Origin: CAZMXP01 sp964570285 | GTDB lineage: Bacteria; Planctomycetota; PLA2 | Direction of reading: 5' to 3' | Assembly (NCBI GenBank): GCA_964570285.1 | Contig: CAZMXP010000021.1 | Coordinates: forward strand, 1-64,000 | DNA length: 64,000 nucleotides | In this document: positions 40,305-48,459 of the stretch, piece by piece | Position numbering within the stretch: position 1 is the stretch's first letter | Layout: every line of letters starts with the position of its first letter | Position numbers and translations under genes: made by a program | Notes under the pieces: model-generated | What the model saw: the letters and a program-made list of their open reading frames with translations, nothing else | Databases searched by the model: none | What the model was told of the DNA's origin: nothing

Positions 40305-41402
40305 ATGCGTAACGTGATCGTAGCGGTTTTCACCCTTCTCGCGCCGCTCTGGGCCCAGGAGGTGCACGTCTATGTGAGCCTCGACGAGGAGCATTCGGCA
40401 AAGGTGCTGAAGGACTTCGAGGCGGAGACCGGCGTGAAGGTGGTGGCGACCTTCGACACCGAGGCGACGAAGACCGTCGGGCTCGTGCAGCGTCTCATCC
40501 GGGAGAAGAGCGATCCGCAGGCGGACGTCTACTGGAACAACGAACTCGCGACGACGATCAAGCTGAAGGAGCACGGCGTGCTCGCGCCCTACCGCTCGCC
40601 CGCGGCCGAGGGGATCCCCGCCGAGTTCAAGGACGCGGAGGGCTACTGGACCGGATTCGCCGCGCGCGGGCGCGTGCTGATCGTCAATACCGATCTCGTG
40701 AAGCCCGCCGAGTTCCCGACGTCGATGTGGGATCTCTGCGATCCGAAGTGGAGCGGCAAGACCTGCATGGCGCGTCCGGCCACCGGCACGACGGCGGCGC
40801 ACGCCGCGGTGCTCTATGTGCGCGACGAGGCGAAGGCGGACGAGTACTTCGGCAAGCTCGCGGCGAACCGCGTCACCTGGCTCACCGGCAACGCGCACTG
40901 CATGCGCGAGGTCGCCGCGGGGCGCTTCCACTTCGGGTGGACCGACACCGACGACTTCTTCGTCGCGAAGCTGCAGGACAGCCCGGTCGCCCAGGTCTTC
41001 CCCGACGCGGCGGAGGGCGAGGCGGGCGTGCTCTACATCCCGAACAGCCTCGTGCTGATCCGGGGCGCGAAGCGGGCCGAGGAGGGGAAGCGGCTGATCG
41101 ACTGGCTGCTGCGGCCCGAGATCGAGGAACGTCTCGCGAAGTCGGCGACGGCGCAGATCCCCGTGCGGCCCGGCGTCGCGGTGCCCGACCACGTGAAGCG
41201 CCCCGACCAGATTGGCGCCGTGATGCAGGTGGACTGGGATCGCGTCGGCAAGGAATACGACCGGTGGGTCGGTCGCGCCAACGAGCAGCTCGCGGTCGCC
41301 CAGGAGTCGGGCGCGACGCTCATCTGGATCGCCGCGGTCGTCTTCCTGCTGCTCGCCGCGATCTTCCTCCTGCTGAGGCGCACGACGCGCGACCCGGTGT
41401 AG
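40305..41402 (+). CDS. Membrane-anchored extracellular solute-binding protein (iron-type)
   Basis: The 365-residue protein has a signal peptide (about 1-17, APLWAQ) and resembles FbpA/ThiB-like binding proteins: VHVYVSLDEEHSAKVLKDFE, VYWNNELATTIKL, WGWTD-like FGWTDTDDFF, LYIPNSLVLIRGAKR and LLRPEIEERLAK. Unusually, a hydrophobic segment and basic end (about 335-365, IWIAAVVFLLLAAIFLLL) would anchor it in the inner membrane. No permease or ATPase gene is adjacent, so the transporter would be elsewhere. ATG 40305 is preceded by ACGGAG at eight bases. Confidence 0.82.
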   Translation: MRNVIVAVFTLLAPLWAQEVHVYVSLDEEHSAKVLKDFEAETGVKVVATFDTEATKTVGLVQRLIREKSDPQADVYWNNELATTIKLKEHGVLAPYRSPAAEGIPAEFKDAEGYWTGFAARGRVLIVNTDLVKPAEFPTSMWDLCDPKWSGKTCMARPATGTTAAHAAVLYVRDEAKADEYFGKLAANRVTWLTGNAHCMREVAAGRFHFGWTDTDDFFVAKLQDSPVAQVFPDAAEGEAGVLYIPNSLVLIRGAKRAEEGKRLIDWLLRPEIEERLAKSATAQIPVRPGVAVPDHVKRPDQIGAVMQVDWDRVGKEYDRWVGRANEQLAVAQESGATLIWIAAVVFLLLAAIFLLLRRTTRDPV

Positions 41403-41477
41403 GCGTGCCGCGGCCGGACGGGCCGGCGCGCACGAATCCGCAGGCGGTCGGATAAGCTCTAGGGGTCGCTTCCCGAC

Positions 41478-41550
41478 GACCCCATCGTCTAGAGGCCTAG
41501 GACTCGGCCCTTTCAAGGCCGCAACACGGGTTCGAATCCCGTTGGGGTCG
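41478..41550 (+). tRNA. tRNA-Glu (anticodon TTC)
   Basis: Acceptor GACCCCA (41478-41484) pairs with TGGGGTC (41543-41549); D arm CGTCTAGAGGCCTAGGACG-type, anticodon stem CGGCC/GGCCG with loop CTTTCAA, T arm CACGGGTTCGAATCCCGT. Discriminator G and an encoded CCA follow (41551-41553). TAAGCT at 41453-41458 is a possible -10. Confidence 0.95.
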
Positions 41551-41644
41551 CCACGCGCAGCGCGGCTTCGCGCGGCGACCGGGGGGGGGCGGCCGCGGAA
41601 GGCCGGGCTGCGCGCGCCGACTCACGGGGTGCCCCGGGAAACCG

Positions 41645-44600
41645 ATGATAACTGCCGTGATCGGCGAGATGCTCGGGACCCGTCGTCTGCTGTCGGAGCT
41701 GGGCACCGGCGGCATGGGGACGGTCTATCTGGCCGAGGACGGCGAGGGCGCGCGGGTGGCGCTCAAGGTCGTGCACCCGCACCTGCTGCTGACGCCGCGC
41801 CACCGGGAGCGGTTCCTGCGCGAGGCGGAACTCGGCCTGCGCATCCGCCACCCGAACGTCGTCGCGACGTTCGGCGTCGAGTCGATGTCCGCGCAGGGCC
41901 GGGAGACGCTCGCGATCTCGATGGAATACGTCGAGGGGCAGACGCTGCGCTCGCTGCTCGACGAACTGGGCCGCGTGCCGGAGGAGCTCTGCCGCCACAT
42001 CGCCATCGAGGTCGCGAAGGCGCTCGAGGCGATGCACGCCGACGGCGTCGTCCACCGGGACCTGAAACCGGAGAACGTCCTCGTGACGCGGGACCACGTC
42101 GTGAAGGTGATGGACCTCGGCGTCGCGAGCCTGCTCGGAGAGCGGTCCGGCCTCTCGCAGACCGGCTCGTTCGTCGGGTCGGTGCTCTACGCGGCGCCGG
42201 AGCTGTTCCGCGCCGAGCAGCCCGACGGGCGGTCGGACCTCTACGCCCTCGGGCTCGTGCTCTACGAACTCTCGACGGGCCGCCACCCGTTCCCGGGCGA
42301 CGACATCGCGACCGTCATCCAGCGCCACCTCGGCGAGGAGCCGCGTGCCCCCGCGCTGCTGAACCCCCAGCTCTCCCCGCTCTTCGAGGAGTGCGTGAAG
42401 GCGCTGCTGGCGAAGGAGCGCGAGGGGCGCTTCGCGTCGGCGCGGCTGCTGCGGGACGTGCTCGAAGAGGGCGAACGCTCGCTCTGGTGGCAGCAGAGGG
42501 CGCGGGCGATCCGCACCGGCACGCGACAGCCGCTGCGTCGCATCCGGATCCCCCGGGAGACGGCGCTCCACGGGCGCGACGACGAGCTGGCCACGCTCCG
42601 CAGGCTCTGGGCGCAGGCGAAGGCGGGGCAGGCGCAGGTCGTCCTGATCGAGGGCGAGGCGGGCATCGGGAAGACGCGCCTCGTCGACGAGTTCGTCGCG
42701 AAACTCCGCGACGAGGGCGAGGAGGTGAACTTCCTCTTCGGGAGCTACCCTCCCGGCGGCGCCGCGACCGCCGCGAGCGCCTTCGTGACGGCCTGCCTTG
42801 AGCAGTTCGGGGCCGACGGTCTCGAGGCGACGCTCGGCCGCTACCTCGCGGTCACCCCGGGCCTGATCCCGGCCTTCGCGGCCTTGCTGGGCGGCGAGGC
42901 GACGCCGAAGGGCGAGCAGCCCCTGACGCAGGATTCGCTGCAGGCGGTCTTCGTCCACGCCCTGCGCGCGCTTGCCGCGGAGCGTCCGACGGTGCTGCTC
43001 GTCGAGGACCTGCACTTCGCGCCGCAGGGGGGACGCGCGCTCTTCGCGGCGCTGGCCCTCGGGCTCCCCCAGCATCGCGTCCTGCTCGTGGGCACGACCC
43101 GGCCGGGACTGCCCGGCGACTGGGTCGCCGAGATGGACTACCTGCCCCATGTCTCGCGCCTTCCGCTCGCGCGCCTCGGCCCGAAGGATCTCGCGCGCCT
43201 GCTGATGGATGCGTTCGGATCCGAGCGGCTCGCGCGCGAACTCGCCTACGCGATCGGCGCGAAGTCCGACGGCAACCCCTTCTTCACCTTCGAGATCATC
43301 CGCGGCCTGCGCGAGGGGAAGTTCATCACGCAGAAGCGGGACGGCACGTGGGTCAAGACGCAGATGATCGAGCAGATCGAGCTGCCGGACACCGTGAAGG
43401 AGCTGATCCAGGCGCGCATGGCCGACCTCGACCCGGAGGAGCAGAACCTGCTCGACGTCGCCGCCTGCTGCGGCTACGAGTTCGACCCGCGCCTCGTCGG
43501 GCGCGTGCTGGGCCTCGGCGGCATCCCCGCGCTGCAACGGCTCGCCCGCATCGAGCGCAGCCACAGGCTCGTGCGCTCGGCCGGCGCGAAGTACGTCTTC
43601 GACCACCACCAGGTGCAGGAGTCGCTCTACGAGGCGCTCGCGGAGCCCCTGCGCGAGGAGTACCACCAGGCGCTCGCCGAGGCGCTGGAAGGCGGCGCGC
43701 ACCGGGACGAGGACGAGGGGGCCGCCGCGGTGGAACTCTGCCGCCACTTCCTGCGCTCCGCGTGCGCGAGGCGGGCCGCCCCCTACCTGACGGGCGCGCT
43801 CGACCATCTCGAGAGGGCCTACGCGAACGAGGCGGTCGTCGATCTCGCGGAGCGCGCGCTCGCGGTCCCGGGCCTGCTGGAGGGGCGCCCGCGGCTCGAG
43901 ACCCTGCTGAGGGCGCGCGCGCGGCTCGACCTCCTCGGGCATCGCGGTCGCGAGCGGGCCATGCTCGACGAGGCGGTCGCAATCGCGGACGCGCTCGGCG
44001 ACGCCGCGCTCCGCTCCCGCGTGCACTTCGAGATGGGCTGCCACCTCTTCCGCGGCGCCCTCTACGAGGAGGCGGGCCGCCGCTTCGCCGACGCCCTCGA
44101 GCTCGCCGGGCAGGCGGGCGACCGGCCGCTCTACGCCCGCGTCGTCGGCTGCCTCGGCGGCATCGCGTTCGACCGCGGCGACTACGAGCAGGCGCGCCTG
44201 CACCACGAGCGCCACCGCGCGCTCGCCGCCGAGATCGGCGACCTGCGCGGGGAGGCGAGCGCGAGCGGCAACCTCGGCATCGCGCTCAAGAACCTCGGGC
44301 GGCTCGCGGAGGCGCGGTCGAACCTCGAGCGCCACCTCGCCCTCTCGCGGCAGACGGGCGACCGGCGAGGCGAGGTCATCGCGATGGGCAATCTCGGGCT
44401 CGTCTGCACGACGCTCGGCCTCTGGGAGGAGGCGCGCGGCCACCTGACTCACTGTCTCGGACTCGCGCGCGAGATGGGGTTCCGCCACGCCGAGGCGTGC
44501 GTCATGGGCAATCTGGGCAGCGTGCTTCTCTGCTTCGGCCATGCCTCGGAGGCGCTGGAGCAGCACGAGAACCACCGCGCGCTCAGCCGCGAGATCGGCG

Positions 44601-45421
44601 ATCGCCGCGGCGAGGCGAACGCGACGGGCAACCTCGGGATCGCGGCGATGGCGCTGGGCCGCTACGCCGAGGCCCTCGAGCACATCCACGCGTTCATGGA
44701 TCTGTCGCGCCAGATCGGCGACCGCCGCGGCGACGCGATCGCGCTGGAGACGATGGGGCGGCTCCAGCTTGCGCTGGGCGACCCGGCGGCGGCCCACGGG
44801 GCGTTCACGAAGTCGCTCGAGCTGGCGAGGCTGCTCGGCGCGCGCGGTCCCGAAGGGAGCGCGCTGCACGGCCTCGGCATGGCGGCCGAGCAGGTGGGCG
44901 ACCTCGGCGGCGCGGCGCGGCTCTACGGCGAGGCCCTCGCGCTCCGCCGCGGGATCGGGGAGAGGAGCGGAGCCGCGGCGACGCTGCTGGCCCTCGGGCG
45001 TGTCGAGGGGGCGCGCGGGCGCGGCGACGAGGCGGCGGCGCGGATCGGGGAGGCGGAGGAACTCGGCAGGGAACTGGGGGCCCCGGCGACGCTGCTGCTC
45101 GGCGCCGCGCTCGCGGGCCGGACGGACGCGGCGCTCGCCCTGCTCGCCGCCCACGCGGACCGCGTGCCGCTTCCCGAACGCATGGAGGTGTCCTTCCTGC
45201 TCTGGAAAGCCACCGGCGACGCGCGCCATCGCGCGGAGGCGGAGCGCCTCCTCGGCCACCTGCGCGACCACGCCCCCGAGGCTTCCCGCGCGTCGCTGCT
45301 GCGCAACGTCCCGCTGCACCGCGAGATCGCGAGGACGGAATCTCCGCGTGGGGCTTGCTTGGCCAGACCACAGGAATGGGGCCCCGGCCGGGGGCTCGAC
45401 GCGCCGTGCGGGCCAGCGTGA
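41645..45421 (+). CDS. Giant Ser/Thr protein kinase with AAA ATPase and TPR repeats
   Basis: The 1258-residue protein has a Hanks-type kinase domain (about 10-280): GTGGMGTVYLA, VALKVV, HRDLKPENVLV near 137, and DLGVAS in place of DFG, then SVLYAAPE. An AAA_16/STAND-like ATPase follows (about 310-650) with EGEAGIGKTRLVDEFV and VLLVEDLHF. The rest is helical with at least eight TPR units (about 780-1140), seen as the repeated RQIGDRRGEANATGNLGIA-type pattern. Such proteins act as cytosolic signalling scaffolds; partners are unknown. No membrane segment is present. It starts 92 bases after tRNA-Glu. Confidence 0.88.
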   Translation: MITAVIGEMLGTRRLLSELGTGGMGTVYLAEDGEGARVALKVVHPHLLLTPRHRERFLREAELGLRIRHPNVVATFGVESMSAQGRETLAISMEYVEGQTLRSLLDELGRVPEELCRHIAIEVAKALEAMHADGVVHRDLKPENVLVTRDHVVKVMDLGVASLLGERSGLSQTGSFVGSVLYAAPELFRAEQPDGRSDLYALGLVLYELSTGRHPFPGDDIATVIQRHLGEEPRAPALLNPQLSPLFEECVKALLAKEREGRFASARLLRDVLEEGERSLWWQQRARAIRTGTRQPLRRIRIPRETALHGRDDELATLRRLWAQAKAGQAQVVLIEGEAGIGKTRLVDEFVAKLRDEGEEVNFLFGSYPPGGAATAASAFVTACLEQFGADGLEATLGRYLAVTPGLIPAFAALLGGEATPKGEQPLTQDSLQAVFVHALRALAAERPTVLLVEDLHFAPQGGRALFAALALGLPQHRVLLVGTTRPGLPGDWVAEMDYLPHVSRLPLARLGPKDLARLLMDAFGSERLARELAYAIGAKSDGNPFFTFEIIRGLREGKFITQKRDGTWVKTQMIEQIELPDTVKELIQARMADLDPEEQNLLDVAACCGYEFDPRLVGRVLGLGGIPALQRLARIERSHRLVRSAGAKYVFDHHQVQESLYEALAEPLREEYHQALAEALEGGAHRDEDEGAAAVELCRHFLRSACARRAAPYLTGALDHLERAYANEAVVDLAERALAVPGLLEGRPRLETLLRARARLDLLGHRGRERAMLDEAVAIADALGDAALRSRVHFEMGCHLFRGALYEEAGRRFADALELAGQAGDRPLYARVVGCLGGIAFDRGDYEQARLHHERHRALAAEIGDLRGEASASGNLGIALKNLGRLAEARSNLERHLALSRQTGDRRGEVIAMGNLGLVCTTLGLWEEARGHLTHCLGLAREMGFRHAEACVMGNLGSVLLCFGHASEALEQHENHRALSREIGDRRGEANATGNLGIAAMALGRYAEALEHIHAFMDLSRQIGDRRGDAIALETMGRLQLALGDPAAAHGAFTKSLELARLLGARGPEGSALHGLGMAAEQVGDLGGAARLYGEALALRRGIGERSGAAATLLALGRVEGARGRGDEAAARIGEAEELGRELGAPATLLLGAALAGRTDAALALLAAHADRVPLPERMEVSFLLWKATGDARHRAEAERLLGHLRDHAPEASRASLLRNVPLHREIARTESPRGACLARPQEWGPGRGLDAPCGPA

Positions 45422-45516
45422 GCGCAGAGGCCGCGCTCACGCTCGCGCGCGGCTACCCCGCGAGGCCACCTGGATGGGCCGGCCCCTCGGAAGGGCCCTG
45501 CGTTGTCGCGCCCGGT

Positions 45517-45870
45517 CTAGGGCATGGGTGGGCACTGGACCGGGCCGCGGCAGCACTCGTTGCCATCCTCGTCGTAGCAGACCTCCTGGAAGCACCCCTG
45601 CCCGACATCCGGCCGGGGCATGTAGATGCAGTAGTAGGGGTGTTTCGAGCGCGGCTCGTCGCCGACACTGATGCCCACGAGTCTCTCCCGCAGTTTCGCC
45701 AACCACCAGTCGATGTGGGCCACGGCTAGACGCGCCCTCCCGTGCCGTAGGACGCCTCTCGGGAAGAACGAGACCCGCAGCGCAGCGAGCACGCTGACCT
45801 CCGGTTTCGCCTTCGCGCGCGATCGCGCCTTCGGTGTGCGCTTGGGTCCGGCCTTGCGTCTCGTTGCCAT
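45517..45870 (-). CDS. Small basic/Cys-rich hypothetical protein
   Basis: I do not recognise this 117-residue protein. The first 25 residues are very basic (TRRKAGPKRTPKARSRAKAK), like a nucleic-acid-binding tail. The last 40 are Cys-rich with six Cys (PYYCIYMPRPDVGQGCF, EVCYDEDGNECC, VQCPP), suggesting metal binding or disulphides. AGGAGGAG precedes the ATG with good spacing, which supports it as a gene. It follows the SUMF1-type kinase gene by 16 bases and is probably cotranscribed with it. Confidence 0.65.
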   Translation of the reverse strand: MATRRKAGPKRTPKARSRAKAKPEVSVLAALRVSFFPRGVLRHGRARLAVAHIDWWLAKLRERLVGISVGDEPRSKHPYYCIYMPRPDVGQGCFQEVCYDEDGNECCRGPVQCPPMP

Positions 45871-45886
45871 CGTCTCCTCCTGTTCG

Positions 45887-48253
45887 CTATTCGCGATGGA
45901 TCACCTGTGGGCGGCTGCTGCGCGCACCGCGCGCGCCCAGCCGCTGGTTCATCCTCCCGGGCATGCGGAAGTAAGAGGCCTCGAAGTGGTGCGTCGCGGG
46001 ATCGCGCACGCCTGATCGGGCTCCGTACGACCCGCCGCGCAGGACGCGCTGGTTGAAGTCGAAAATGGGAAACTCGAACTTCGGCCTTGCGTCCCACTCG
46101 AAGGTCGTGCCCGGATAGGGCAGGTACCGGTCTGCCGTCCACTCGGCGATGTTTCCCACCATGTCGTAGAGGCCATGGGCGTAACCAGGTCCGCCGTGCG
46201 TGCCGGTCGGGAGCAGCGTGCCCGTCCGTACGTTCGCCTTGGAATCGTCCCACTCGTCGCCCCACGGGTACTTCCGCCCCTCCGGTCCACGCGCCGCTGC
46301 CTCCCACTCGGTCTCGGTCGGCAGGCGCTTGCCCAGGAATGCCAAGAACTGGCCGGCCTCGAGCCAGGAGCTGAAGTGCATCGGCAGGCCCGCGGCCTCC
46401 GGCTCGAACGCCCCCGTCTTCCACGCGACGGGCAGGTAGGGGAGCGGCTGTCCAGTGCGGCGCAGGAACGCGAGGTAGCGGTCGAAGTCCTCCTGCGTGG
46501 CCTCGGTGCGGTCGATGTAGTAGGCGTCCAGGGGAACGTCGGCGCGCGGCGCCGAGCCGGTGTCGACGCTCGCGTCGACGCCGATGGGGTAGACCCCAGC
46601 CGGCACGAGCGCCATGCGGGCGACGACCTCCTCGGTCGCGTGGAGAATCATCCACGCGCGATCGAGGCGCTGGAGCGGATCGATCGACAGCCAGGTCTCG
46701 GTGAATCGGCCGTCCGCAGCAATCGCCGTAACCAGATAGTCGCCGGTGACAAGGGTGATGGCGCAGCGTCCGTACGCGTCCGTGGATCCGAGGTACTCGG
46801 CCGGGGCGAACAGGCGCTTGGCCTGGATGTACTCCGCTGCGTAGAGGCGCGCAGCCCCTCCCTCGACGGTGACGGTGACCGTTCCGATCCCCGCGGCCTG
46901 GCGGTAGAGAAGATCCAGCCCCGGGTCGTCGGGGTCCATGCGTCGCGCCTCTTCGAGGACGACACGCGCGCGCTCGTGACGCTGCTCGAGCACGAGCCGC
47001 TCGGCCAGCTCCTTGAGCTCCGCCGCCCTGTGGCGCCGCAGGTCCGCGAGCGCGGCGAGCTCCGCTTCGGCTTCGCGGTGGGAGGGCGCCACGTGGAGCA
47101 GCAGGTCGTGCAGGACCGCCGCGGCCCGATCGTAGGCGCCGGCCTCCCGGAACGCCCTCGTCCTCTCCAGCATCGCGGCGATGTTGCTACGCTGCTCGAC
47201 CTGCGCGCGGAGGAGGACGATGCCGCCGCCCAGCAGCGCGAGCGCGAGTGCCACACTGACGAAGGTCAACGGCTTGTTCCGCGACGCGCGCCGCAGGAGG
47301 TGGCCGATGACTCCGACCGGCCGGGCGAGGATGTCCTCGCGGTCGAGGAAGCGCTGCAGGTCGTCCGCGAACGCCTCCGCGGAGGCATATCGGCGGTCGG
47401 GGTCCTTCTCCAGCGACTTGAGGACCACCGTCTCGAGATCGCGCGAGACGCGCGGGTTGAGAATCCGCGGACGCGCGGGCTCTTTGTGCAGGATCCGCCG
47501 GAACACGGTCGTGATGTCCTCGCCCGGGAAGGGGCGCTCCAGCGTCAGCAACTCGTAGAGGGTCACACCCGTGGAGAAGACATCCGTGCGTCCGTCCACG
47601 GTGACCATGCCGACGGCGACCTGCTCGGGGCTCATGTACCAGGGCGTGCCGCGCGGTTGGCCAGCCTGGCTGAACGCGGGCTCCTCGAGCAGCCGCGCGA
47701 GTCCGAAGTCGGCGATGAGCACGCGCCCCGTCTCGCTCAGAAGCAGGTTCTGAGGTTTGATGTCACGGTGGATCACGCCATGCGCGTGGGCGTGCTGGAG
47801 TCCGCGGAGGACCTCGATGGCGATCTTCACGGCCCACTCGATGTAGGCGCGATCGGTGGCTTCCGTCGTGGCCTGCATGCGACGGCGGCCCTCGTTCTCG
47901 GACGGCCCTTGTCGCGCCGCGAACGCCGCGCGGCGCTCCTGGGCGTCGACGATCGCCTTGGCGAGCGACCCTCCGCGCACATACTCCGTGGCGATGAACT
48001 CCGTCTCCCCCACGCGGCCGCGCTCGTGGACCTGAACGATGTTCGGGTGCTGCAGGCGTGCGCCCGCCTCCGCTTCGCGATGGAACCGCGTCACCGCCTC
48101 CGCGGAGGCGGCGTGAAACGCGGGAAGCACCTTGAGGGCTACCGAGCGGTGCAGCCGCGTCTGCTCCGCCTCGTAGACCACCGCCATGCCCCCGCGCCCG
48201 ATCTCGCGGATGATCCGGTAGCCCGCAAACTCGGTCCCGGCCTGGAGGTCCAT
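45887..48253 (-). CDS. Transmembrane Ser/Thr kinase with SUMF1/FGE-like C-terminal domain
   Basis: The 788-residue protein has a kinase domain (about 10-320) with GRGGMAVVYEA, VALKVL, HRDIKPQNLLL near 163, IADFGLA and the SPEQ loop. A membrane segment is at about 340-362. After a helical/TPR-like part and a PEGA-like strand region comes an FGE-sulfatase (SUMF1-like) domain (about 550-775): MALVPAGVYPIG, KRLPTETEWEAAARG, GNIAEW and RVLRGGSYGARSG. The Cys pair of true formylglycine-generating enzymes is absent, so this domain is probably a ligand- or protein-binding module. A GGGAG ribosome-binding site precedes ATG 48253; the frame is open further upstream. Confidence 0.87.
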   Translation of the reverse strand: MDLQAGTEFAGYRIIREIGRGGMAVVYEAEQTRLHRSVALKVLPAFHAASAEAVTRFHREAEAGARLQHPNIVQVHERGRVGETEFIATEYVRGGSLAKAIVDAQERRAAFAARQGPSENEGRRRMQATTEATDRAYIEWAVKIAIEVLRGLQHAHAHGVIHRDIKPQNLLLSETGRVLIADFGLARLLEEPAFSQAGQPRGTPWYMSPEQVAVGMVTVDGRTDVFSTGVTLYELLTLERPFPGEDITTVFRRILHKEPARPRILNPRVSRDLETVVLKSLEKDPDRRYASAEAFADDLQRFLDREDILARPVGVIGHLLRRASRNKPLTFVSVALALALLGGGIVLLRAQVEQRSNIAAMLERTRAFREAGAYDRAAAVLHDLLLHVAPSHREAEAELAALADLRRHRAAELKELAERLVLEQRHERARVVLEEARRMDPDDPGLDLLYRQAAGIGTVTVTVEGGAARLYAAEYIQAKRLFAPAEYLGSTDAYGRCAITLVTGDYLVTAIAADGRFTETWLSIDPLQRLDRAWMILHATEEVVARMALVPAGVYPIGVDASVDTGSAPRADVPLDAYYIDRTEATQEDFDRYLAFLRRTGQPLPYLPVAWKTGAFEPEAAGLPMHFSSWLEAGQFLAFLGKRLPTETEWEAAARGPEGRKYPWGDEWDDSKANVRTGTLLPTGTHGGPGYAHGLYDMVGNIAEWTADRYLPYPGTTFEWDARPKFEFPIFDFNQRVLRGGSYGARSGVRDPATHHFEASYFRMPGRMNQRLGARGARSSRPQVIHRE

Positions 48254-48459
48254 CGCGTCACGCTCCCGTGGCGCGTTCGCACATCGCCCGCGCCATCGGG
48301 TCCACGCGGCCATTGTCGCGAACCAGGTCCTGAACGCAAGAGCACCCGGATAGCCAGGGGGGGCGTCGCCCCCGCTCCTCAATTGCCGAGGCGTGCTTGA
48401 CGCGCGCCCCCGCCCGAAGCAATACTGGCGCTGGACCGGATGTCAAGGGAGGCTTGGAC

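Noticed and set aside
45887..48253. Formylglycine-generating enzyme activity
   Set aside because: The conserved active-site cysteines are missing in the SUMF1-like domain.
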